A stretch of DNA of 51,948 nucleotides from Acidobacteriota bacterium (GTDB lineage: Bacteria > Acidobacteriota > Terriglobia > Bryobacterales > Bryobacteraceae): assembly GCA_026394015.1 (NCBI GenBank), contig JAPKZA010000286.1:1-51948 (forward strand), written 5' to 3'. Shown one piece after another: positions 26,086 through 32,719 of this stretch. The notes beneath the pieces are model-generated. The model saw only the letters and a list, made by a program, of their open reading frames with translations. It was not told the DNA's origin and did no database searches. The translations under genes were made by a program, and so were the position numbers. Position 1 is the first letter of the stretch, and every line of letters begins with the position of its first letter.

Positions 26086-26753
26086 CCCTTCTCCTGCTGG
26101 CTTTTCCCATTCTCGCCCGCGACGAGAAGGCCCTCCACGCCCAATGGGTCTTCCATTCCGACGCCATCAACTGCGCCGACCCCGCCCGCGCCGACAAACG
26201 TTGGAGCCCCACGGCCATCCCGGACACGTCCCCCGGCTGCTACCGCAAACGCTTCACCGTCACAGACGGAAGCCGCTTCACACTCGAGTTCGACGGCACC
26301 CCGCCCGCCGAGGTCTTCGTGAACGGCCAACTCCTAGCCCCGCCCTACGACCTCCCCATCAAGCTTAACCAGGAAGTCCTCCTCGCCATCATCGCGCCCA
26401 CCGGCCTCTCCACCCCCATCCGCCTCGTCAAAGATTCGCCCCCCGCCGCGGCCGTCACTTTCAAAGCCGGCACCCTCCGCCTCACCGTGCCGCCCGGCCC
26501 CTTCCCCGCCGACCGCACCGGCTTCGCCGTCGTCTCCGCCAACCGCAACGTACCCCTCACCTGGTCCGTCCGCGGCCAAGCCCGTCTCGTCGGCCCCACC
26601 GCCTTCGGTTCCGTCAACATGGTCCGCTCCAATGGCAACGCCGGCAAAATCACCGTCACCGCCACCACCGCCGACGGCGAATCCGCCTCTCTCGATCTCT
26701 GGTCGACCGCCGTGCCTCTCGGCAATAGTTGGCTCCGTGAACCTTCCCGCTAA
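26058..26753 (+). CDS. Exported protein with a GH2-like sugar-binding/jelly-roll domain
   Basis: The 231-residue protein has a hydrophobic leader (ALALLLLAFPILA) and then a beta-sandwich (about 28-130). WSPTAIPDTSPGCYRKRFTV, then RFTLEFDGTPPAEVFVNGQL, is the N-terminal jelly-roll pattern of glycoside hydrolase family 2. An Ig-like segment (about 150-225, ending ITVTATTADGESASLDLW) follows. The catalytic barrel of GH2 enzymes is missing, so this is an orphan binding module or a family remnant kept as a gene. ATG 26058 lies inside the last 28 bases of thyX. It ends just before the recA promoter. Function not assignable. Confidence 0.6.
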   Translation: MDRRPPQALALLLLAFPILARDEKALHAQWVFHSDAINCADPARADKRWSPTAIPDTSPGCYRKRFTVTDGSRFTLEFDGTPPAEVFVNGQLLAPPYDLPIKLNQEVLLAIIAPTGLSTPIRLVKDSPPAAAVTFKAGTLRLTVPPGPFPADRTGFAVVSANRNVPLTWSVRGQARLVGPTAFGSVNMVRSNGNAGKITVTATTADGESASLDLWSTAVPLGNSWLREPSR

Positions 26754-26760
26754 AAAGTAC

Positions 26761-26788
26761 TTGACAGTCCTGCGTTATCGGCTATCCT
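26761..26788 (+). promoter_or_regulatory. Sigma-70-type promoter of recA
   Basis: A perfect -35 TTGACA (26761-26766), a 16-base spacer and a -10 TATCCT (26783-26788). It begins eight bases after the stop of the preceding gene. Transcription would start near 26795, leaving a leader of about 25 bases to ATG 26818 or 120 bases to ATG 26914. I saw no clear LexA-type palindrome overlapping it. Confidence 0.75.
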
Positions 26789-26913
26789 GAAGAAGGCGAA
26801 GAAAGGGCGAAACAAATATGTTTGCAAAAAAAACGGCTGTGAGTAGCGAAAGTTCCCTCGTTGGGGACACTATGGTGAAGGGCTCCCATTCGAGCCTGCG
26901 ACAGGAAAACCTC

Positions 26914-27969
26914 ATGCTGGACGATAAAGAAAAAGTACGGGCGCTGCAAGCCACCCTAGCAGCGATCGAGAAACAATTTGGTAAGGGGTCGGTACTCCGG
27001 CTCGGCTCGAAGGATTCGATAGCGCCGGTCCAAGTGATCCCCTCGGGCTCCATCTCCCTCGATCACGCCCTTGGAGTTGGCGGATTCCCCCGCGGCCGCA
27101 TCATCGAAGTCTTTGGCCCGGAATCGTCCGGCAAGACCACCATCGCACTCCAAGTAATCGCCGAGGCGCAGAAGGCCGGTGGCGTCGCCGCCTTCGTCGA
27201 CGTTGAACACGCCCTCGACCCCGGCTACGCCCGCAAACTCGGCGTCGATATCGACAATCTGCTGGTTTCACAGCCCGACTTTGCCGAACAAGCGCTCGAG
27301 ATCACAAACACCTTGATCCAGTCCGGCTCCATTGACGTGCTCGTCGTCGACTCCGTCGCCGCGCTCGTCCCCAAGGCCGAACTCGATGGCGAAATGGGCG
27401 ACTCCTTCGTCGGTGTCCACGCTCGGCTCATGAGCCAGGCGATGCGCAAGCTCACCGGCGTCGTCTCCAAATCGAATACCTGTTTGATCTTCATCAACCA
27501 GATCCGCGAAAAGATCGGCGTCATGTTCGGCAGCCCGGAAACCACCACCGGCGGTCGCGCCCTCAAGTTTTATTCCAGCGTCCGCCTCGACATCCGTCGA
27601 ATCGGCGCCCTCAAGGAAGGCGAAGAAGTCATCGGCAACCGGACCAAGGTTAAAGTCGTGAAGAACAAGTGCGCCCCGCCGTTCCGGGAAGCCGAGTTCG
27701 ACATCATCTACGGCCAAGGCATCTCGCGCGAAGGCGACCTCATCGATCTGGCCGTGACGAACACGGTCGTCGAAAAGTCCGGCTCCTGGTACAGCTACAA
27801 GGGCGACCGCATCGGCCAAGGCCGCGACAATGCCCGCCAGTTCATCAAAGACAACCCGGACTTCTTCCGTCGAATCGATATCGAGCTCCGTGACAAGTTG
27901 GGCTTAGCTCGAGTCCCCGTCGGCGCGGGAGAACCCGAAAAGGCCGCGGCAGCCACCGGCAAGAAGTAA
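26914..27969 (+). CDS. recA: Recombinase A
   Basis: RecA, the strand-exchange ATPase of homologous recombination and co-protease of the SOS response. From ATG 26914 it has 351 residues. The N-terminal helix ([20 protein letters not shown]), Walker [10 protein letters not shown], Walker B region ([12 protein letters not shown]), loop L1 ([20 protein letters not shown]), loop L2 ([14 protein letters not shown]) and C-terminal domain are all present. AGGA stands seven bases before this ATG, and the start [12 protein letters not shown] fits family N-termini. The frame is open back to ATG 26818, which also has a ribosome-site-like AAAGGG; using it would add 32 residues not seen in typical RecA. 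Confidence 0.96.
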   Translation: MLDDKEKVRALQATLAAIEKQFGKGSVLRLGSKDSIAPVQVIPSGSISLDHALGVGGFPRGRIIEVFGPESSGKTTIALQVIAEAQKAGGVAAFVDVEHALDPGYARKLGVDIDNLLVSQPDFAEQALEITNTLIQSGSIDVLVVDSVAALVPKAELDGEMGDSFVGVHARLMSQAMRKLTGVVSKSNTCLIFINQIREKIGVMFGSPETTTGGRALKFYSSVRLDIRRIGALKEGEEVIGNRTKVKVVKNKCAPPFREAEFDIIYGQGISREGDLIDLAVTNTVVEKSGSWYSYKGDRIGQGRDNARQFIKDNPDFFRRIDIELRDKLGLARVPVGAGEPEKAAAATGKK

Positions 27970-27974
27970 CAAAG

Positions 27975-28010
27975 TGTGCGGTTTCGAACACTCGGCGTCG
28001 GAACCGCACA
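27975..28010. terminator. Hairpin between recA and the convergent LssY_C gene
   Basis: Perfect nine-base arms TGTGCGGTT and AACCGCACA enclose an 18-base loop, starting six bases after the recA stop. The T-run is poor on both strands (TTCC after it on plus, CTTTGTT on minus), so termination may be weak. The rest of the 186-base gap to 28156 shows no gene. Confidence 0.5.
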
Positions 28011-28155
28011 TTCCTCCGGACTCGTGCAAAGGGCTCGGCGACGCATTTTCAACAACTTAGAAAGTGGAACCGGGAGTGCATCCTCCTAACGCATGCAGTC
28101 CCCGAAACCACTCTCTTTTTACTTGCTGATCGTTTTCACCATCACGATGGGGTTC

Positions 28156-30201
28156 TCATTTCTGCACCACCTCAGTCTTGGCCAAGTCCGCCTGGACAAT
28201 CCGAACTACAGTTTCCAGCAAAGCCGCCCGCGGGTACCGAGTTTTGTCCATATTGTTCCGGATCGTGGAATCCGGCGATTTATCGAACGGCAGAGCCACC
28301 GCGAAATGGTCCCCTTTCGCTACACCCAGATACTTGCTGCCGGGAATGATCGCATCCTGGCGCGTAAGCTGACCGTCATGGAACGGATCGAACGCATTCA
28401 TCAGCATCCAGGTTTGCAACAGGGCCTTCGACGTATTCTCCTTCGCGCTCGCGGCGACCACGGAATACGTCGGGACGAAGGGATTGGGGAATGAAGCCAG
28501 GAAAGCTTGGCGAACCGCCTTCGCCAGGCTCTTGAACCCCGTCGACATATCCCCTTTGCAAGTCTTGAACTTGAACTGCTGAATCCACCGGTCAGCCTGC
28601 CCCGGCATCGCGTCCGCTATCGGCGACCCCCCGCTGGCCCCCGCCACGCTCACAAACGCCGCCACCTTGTCCCCTAGCTTCTCCCGCGCCAAAGCCTCTT
28701 GAATGTCCGGTGTCCCCTTGCTGTACCCCACCAAAATCCATTTCCGCTGGTCGGTCTTCCAACTGTCCTCGATGTACTGCGCAATCACTTTGGCGTTCAC
28801 TTCGGCGGCATCATTGCCCACCTGCAGCACCTCCGCCGTCATTCCATACTGCTTCCGCAACGCTTGAATCCCCTCGTCAAACGCCGGGCTCTCCGCAAAG
28901 CAAGAGCTCATAAACCCCGGTACCACCAGCACCCGGTATTCCTTCGTCACCGGACCCAACTTCACATCCGTCTTTCCCGGCCTATCGATCCAGTCCTTGC
29001 ATCCGCCCCAGCTCCCGGTGTCTGGATTGTTCTGCGTCAATACGCTACAAAACGTGTCGCTGAACACCTCCGTCGCATCCTGGTCATCGTTCTGCATATA
29101 GATCACCAGCGTCCGACCGTCGGAGAAGAACTCTTCGCCATGCGCCGTCTTGGCCGTCAGCAGCGGGGTCTTCACGGTCATGTACTCCCGAGTCGCCACC
29201 TGACCCGTATCTGCCAAGCTCTGCCCAATGAACTCTCGCTCTTTGTCCGTCTCCGGATCAATCTTGTGCGTGAGCTTACCATTCCGCTGGTCTTTATCAA
29301 ATCCAATATCGTGCGTCCCCGCCCCCGCCCAAACCGTCCGGCCCCCCACCGTAAACGGTGCCTTCCAAATCCGAAAGTGGTGCCTCGCCGCCACCACCTT
29401 CAATGGATCCGCATGCGCCCATCCGTAATCCTGCGGCCGCTCAAACAAATACAATTCACTCATCGGAATCGTTAGATACGCCTGCTTCGAAAAGCTAGCC
29501 AACGCCCCCCGCAGAATCGTGTCCTTAATCGTCCGATCCACCGTCACCCAATCCCCCGCCTGCAGCGCCGCCACCACCTGCACCTCACTCCCCACAATCA
29601 CGAAGTTCACCCGGTCCCCCGGCGTCCCCTCTTTATCGCCTACCCGAATCGGCATCGAGTTCAATTGTTCATCCGTCAACTTCACTACGGGCAGGGAAGC
29701 CCGCTGCTTCGTCGGATCCGCCGCCACGCGCTCTACCTTCACCACAAACGATCCATCCGCCCCGTCCGTCGCCGCGTGGTTGATTCCCAGAAACAACCGT
29801 CCCTTCACCACCACCCGCCGTTCCGCCTGCGGCCCAATCAAAAACGCCCGGTTCGTCTCGTTCGACCCCACCCGGCCCACGAGCGCCCCTCGCTTCCCGT
29901 CCGCCACCGGAAACGCCTTGATCATGTCCATCCAGGTCCGCGCCGTCCCGTCCGGAGGAACCGCCTTTCCGTTCCAGCTCAGCGAACCCGTCGCCGTGAA
30001 ACGCAGCGTCTCCCCAGCCTCAACGTCCAATCCCGTATCCGTCCACTGCTTCGCGCCGGAAACGGTGAATTCCACCGAGCCACCAGGCTTGGCGGCCGGC
30101 GCCGGCGCGGTCACCGGCTTCACCGCATCGTAGCGGCTAGCGGGCGCTTGCGCCGTCCCCACCGCGGAGATCACAAAGAACAAGCCCAAGGTCCACTTCA
30201 T
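28156..30201 (-). CDS. Exported protein with LssY_C domain and alpha/beta-hydrolase domain
   Basis: The 681-residue protein starts with a signal peptide (MKWTLGLFFVISAVGTAQA). Residues about 40-165 form a beta-sandwich of the bacterial PA-IL/lectin-like kind (VEAGETLRFTATGSLSWNGK). The middle (about 215-400) is an LssY C-terminal domain (ERPQDYGWAHADPLKVVAAR, then HHFRIW, and TVWAGAGTHDIGFD). The end (about 425-660) is an alpha/beta hydrolase-like fold with the nucleophile elbow GYSKG (ILVGYSKGTPDIQEAL) and a late His in KGDHFAVALPF. The combined architecture suggests a periplasmic hydrolase with a binding module; the substrate is unknown. Its ATG overlaps the stop of the next gene upstream by four bases (ATGA). 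Confidence 0.78.
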   Translation of the reverse strand: MKWTLGLFFVISAVGTAQAPASRYDAVKPVTAPAPAAKPGGSVEFTVSGAKQWTDTGLDVEAGETLRFTATGSLSWNGKAVPPDGTARTWMDMIKAFPVADGKRGALVGRVGSNETNRAFLIGPQAERRVVVKGRLFLGINHAATDGADGSFVVKVERVAADPTKQRASLPVVKLTDEQLNSMPIRVGDKEGTPGDRVNFVIVGSEVQVVAALQAGDWVTVDRTIKDTILRGALASFSKQAYLTIPMSELYLFERPQDYGWAHADPLKVVAARHHFRIWKAPFTVGGRTVWAGAGTHDIGFDKDQRNGKLTHKIDPETDKEREFIGQSLADTGQVATREYMTVKTPLLTAKTAHGEEFFSDGRTLVIYMQNDDQDATEVFSDTFCSVLTQNNPDTGSWGGCKDWIDRPGKTDVKLGPVTKEYRVLVVPGFMSSCFAESPAFDEGIQALRKQYGMTAEVLQVGNDAAEVNAKVIAQYIEDSWKTDQRKWILVGYSKGTPDIQEALAREKLGDKVAAFVSVAGASGGSPIADAMPGQADRWIQQFKFKTCKGDMSTGFKSLAKAVRQAFLASFPNPFVPTYSVVAASAKENTSKALLQTWMLMNAFDPFHDGQLTRQDAIIPGSKYLGVAKGDHFAVALPFDKSPDSTIRNNMDKTRYPRAALLETVVRIVQADLAKTEVVQK

Positions 30202-30935
30202 CGAACAGACTCCAAAATAGCGTTAGCCAACTCCGGCGGCGCCAGTATCAATCCTTTAATCGCCGTCCACAAAACCGGATCGGCCTCCATTCTGGCATGA
30301 CCGCCCCCAAAAATGCGACGCATGCTCAGCTCCGGCAGGGGATAAGGAACCCAGACCGGGTAGCGAAACCGAACATTGCCCAGAATCTTCGTCCGCCCAG
30401 AATCAACCGCTTGAATATAGTCCTGCCCCCGAACCGTTAAGATCTCCCGCTGGTAGAAGTTCGCCGCCCGCTTCACGTTCGGCGGAATCCACCCGTCCCG
30501 CAGCGAAACACTATCCACCTGAACCGTCAAATCCACCGGCACCCCCATCTTCCGTAGCTCCCGCGCCAGCCGCACCACCTCTCCCCCACCCATGCTCTGC
30601 CCGTAGAGCACAATCTTCACCCGCTCCCGCTCCTCAGGATCGATCTTCCGATTCTTATTCGCATCCAAAGCCAACACCACCAGCCGCTTCGCTTCCCGAT
30701 GCCGGTAATGCGCCAAGGTCTCCACATGCACGTTAGGAAGCTTCATCCGCCGAATCTCCAACGCGACCCTCCGCACTCCCCGCTCCGGATCGTCCCAATG
30801 GTCGAACGCGCCCGTAAACCCCAATATCAACGTCCCGCGTTCCGGCATCGGAGCCGGCACGGAAAAATCCCCCATCGATTGCGCCGCCGCGCCACCGCAC
30901 CAAACGACCAGACAGAGAACGACCTTCAGTGACAT
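30198..30935 (-). CDS. Exported alpha/beta-hydrolase-like protein
   Basis: The 245-residue protein has a signal peptide (MSLKVVLCLVVWCGGAAAQ), an early strand (GTLILGFTGAFDHW) and a nucleophile elbow GQSMGGGEVV near residue 113. Between them is a short Asp/Asn-rich loop (LDANKNRKIDPEE) that resembles a single EF-hand-type calcium loop. A downstream Asp (TVQVDSVSL) and a His (GGGHARM) could complete a triad. It is coupled to the LssY_C gene, whose last domain has the same fold, so the two may act on the same substrate in the periplasm. The substrate is unknown. Confidence 0.72.
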   Translation of the reverse strand: MSLKVVLCLVVWCGGAAAQSMGDFSVPAPMPERGTLILGFTGAFDHWDDPERGVRRVALEIRRMKLPNVHVETLAHYRHREAKRLVVLALDANKNRKIDPEERERVKIVLYGQSMGGGEVVRLARELRKMGVPVDLTVQVDSVSLRDGWIPPNVKRAANFYQREILTVRGQDYIQAVDSGRTKILGNVRFRYPVWVPYPLPELSMRRIFGGGHARMEADPVLWTAIKGLILAPPELANAILESVR

Positions 30936-30975
30936 CCGTGTCTCATAGATGTCGCAAACAATCCCAGCGTTTCTC

Positions 30976-31299
30976 CTAACTGGCGATCACGGCCGTCCCC
31001 GACACCGAAACCATCAGCATCCCCCCGCCCGAGCCCATCTGGATCGTCTCGTAATCGAGATCAATCCCAATCACCGCGTTTGCCCCTATCTGTCTGGCCT
31101 GTTCGCTCATCTCCCCCATTGCGATGTCTTTCGCCTTCCGCAACTCCCCCTCATAAGCCCCCGATCGTCCCCCCACTACGTCCGTGATCTTGGCAAAAAA
31201 ATCCCGAAAGATATTCGCGCCCAGAATCGCCTCCCCCGTCACAATCCCCAGATATTGAATCTTTCGTCCTTCCAGCGTCGATGTCGTAGAAAGCAGAAT
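30976..31299 (-). CDS. ybjQ: YbjQ family protein (UPF0145), probable ATT start
   Basis: The conserved core is unmistakable ([64 protein letters not shown]). The first standard start in frame, GTG 31242, would remove the conserved opening [16 protein letters not shown], which is encoded upstream in the same frame. Beginning at ATT 31299 gives 107 residues, the length I recall for E. coli YbjQ, with Ser at position 4 as there. The ATT lies four bases after the tesA stop, so translation may be coupled. CTG 31296 is the other candidate. The family forms pentameric rings and has been linked to metal binding, but its function is uncertain. Confidence 0.8.
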   Translation of the reverse strand: MLLSTTSTLEGRKIQYLGIVTGEAILGANIFRDFFAKITDVVGGRSGAYEGELRKAKDIAMGEMSEQARQIGANAVIGIDLDYETIQMGSGGGMLMVSVSGTAVIAS

Positions 31300-31303
31300 A
31301 ACT

Positions 31304-31981
31304 CTAATTTTTCCTCAATAACGGTTCTAACACAGGCAACACCACTCGGTTCGCCACCATCTTGCATCCCTCGGCCGTCGGGTGAATCTGGTCTTGTTGC
31401 ATCAGCGCCGGCACCGTCGCCACCCCTTCCAGAAAGAACTTAATGCGCGGAATCTTGTATTTCGTCGCCAAGGTCGGATACATCTGCTCAAAGTCACGAA
31501 TATAGTCCGGCCCGTAGTTCCGCGGCAGCGTGATCCCAGCCAGGATCACCTGCGCCCCGGCCGCCTTGAACTCCTGAATCATCCGATCCATGTTCTGCTT
31601 GCTCATCGCCACCGGCAGCCCGCGCAACCCGTCATTCCCGCCTAACTCCAAAATAACAATCGCCGGCTTCTCCGCCAACGCCAACGGGATCCGCTCCACC
31701 CCGCCGCTCGTCGTGTCCCCGCTTATCCCCTGGTTCACCACCCGATACCGGTACCCCTTTGCATCCAGCGCCTTTTGCAGGTAGTCCGGATACGCCTCCC
31801 CGGCCTCCAACCCGTAGCCCGCGCTCAAGCTGTCCCCAAATGCCACAATCACCGGCCGATCATCTCGCTTGGCCTCCTTCTTCGGAACCGGAGCCTCCAC
31901 CGGAGCAGGCGTCTGCACAGGCTCCGGCGGCTTACTACAACCGGCCAACATCACCACAAGCGTTACAAGATAAAAGCGCAT
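31304..31981 (-). CDS. tesA: TesA-like arylesterase/acyl-CoA thioesterase I (SGNH hydrolase), lipoprotein
   Basis: A 225-residue SGNH hydrolase with a lipoprotein signal ([15 protein letters not shown], lipobox Cys 15) and a proline-rich linker. Four catalytic blocks are present: Ser in [11 protein letters not shown], Gly in NQGISGDTT, Asn in [11 protein letters not shown], and Asp/His in DQIHPTAEG. The E. coli relative is a multifunctional esterase, thioesterase and lysophospholipase. As in E. coli, it is divergent from ybbA-ybbP; here only 18 bases separate the start codons. ybjQ follows after four bases. Confidence 0.9.
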   Translation of the reverse strand: MRFYLVTLVVMLAGCSKPPEPVQTPAPVEAPVPKKEAKRDDRPVIVAFGDSLSAGYGLEAGEAYPDYLQKALDAKGYRYRVVNQGISGDTTSGGVERIPLALAEKPAIVILELGGNDGLRGLPVAMSKQNMDRMIQEFKAAGAQVILAGITLPRNYGPDYIRDFEQMYPTLATKYKIPRIKFFLEGVATVPALMQQDQIHPTAEGCKMVANRVVLPVLEPLLRKN

Positions 31982-31986
31982 CTAAT

Positions 31987-31999
31987 GCCATAATAAGGC
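31987..31999. promoter_or_regulatory. Symmetric -10 region shared by tesA and ybbA
   Basis: GCC-ATAATAA-GGC is an inverted repeat that fills most of the gap between the two divergent start codons. It reads as a -10 on both strands: CATAAT (31989-31994) rightward and TATTAT (31995-31990) leftward. Either would start RNA almost at the start codon. No clear -35 was found within the coding flanks. Confidence 0.4.
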
Positions 32000-32719
32000 T
32001 TGGCGACCACAGAAGCTCTCCCCGATTCGCCCGCCATTCGTGTGCGCGGCCTCACTAAGTCCATTACCACCCCTTCCCACCGGGTCGATATTCTCCGCGG
32101 ACTGGATTTCGACGTTCCCCGTGGCCAGTTCATCGCCATCATGGGACCCTCCGGCAGCGGCAAGAGTACCCTCCTCGGCCTCCTGGCCGGGCTCGATAAC
32201 CCCACCGCCGGCAGCATTCTCCTCGACGGAGAAGAAATCGTCGGCCTCTCCGAAGACTCGCTCGCTCTCCTCCGCGGTCGTAAACTCGGCTTCGTCTTCC
32301 AAAGCTATCAGCTCATTCCCACCCTCACCGCCGAGGAAAACGTCCTCCTCCCCGCCGAACTCTCCGGCGCCACCGGCAATCCCGAGCGCCGGGCAAAAGA
32401 GCTCCTGGATAGCGTCGGCCTCGCCGAACGCCGCGATCACTACCCCGTCCAACTCTCCGGCGGCGAGCAACAGCGCGTCGCCCTCGCCCGCGCGTTCATG
32501 CTCGCTCCCCCCATCCTCATGGCCGACGAGCCCACCGGCAATCTCGACTCGACCAACGGCCAACACGTCCTCGAACTCCTCCTCACCATGAACCGCCAGG
32601 AGAAAACCACCCTCGTCCTCGTCACCCACGACACCCAACTCGCCGCCCGCGCCGACCGCCGCCTCATCCTCCGCGATGGCGTCATTGTCACCGACGAACT
32701 AGGCAGCACGCATGACTAG
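32000..32719 (+). CDS. ybbA: ABC transporter ATP-binding protein, YbbA/LolD type
   Basis: A 239-residue ATPase with Walker A (GPSGSGKSTLLG), Q-loop (FVFQSYQLIPTLTAEENV), the signature LSGGEQQRVALARAF, Walker B (ILMADEPTGNLDS) and H-loop (LVTHDTQLA). The NLDSTNGQ stretch and the size are typical of the LolD/MacB/YbbA branch, which powers FtsX-type permeases. The start is a TTG, with AAGG close before it; GTG 32039 is a shorter alternative. The stop overlaps the start of the permease gene by eight bases. Partner and neighbourhood point to YbbA rather than LolD. Confidence 0.92.
   Translation: MATTEALPDSPAIRVRGLTKSITTPSHRVDILRGLDFDVPRGQFIAIMGPSGSGKSTLLGLLAGLDNPTAGSILLDGEEIVGLSEDSLALLRGRKLGFVFQSYQLIPTLTAEENVLLPAELSGATGNPERRAKELLDSVGLAERRDHYPVQLSGGEQQRVALARAFMLAPPILMADEPTGNLDSTNGQHVLELLLTMNRQEKTTLVLVTHDTQLAARADRRLILRDGVIVTDELGSTHD

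Noticed and set aside
28093-28494. A plus-strand open frame with a hydrophobic start after recA
   Set aside because: Only the first 20 codons lie outside the LssY_C gene; the rest is antisense to it and has an Arg/His-rich shadow composition. No ribosome site is seen.
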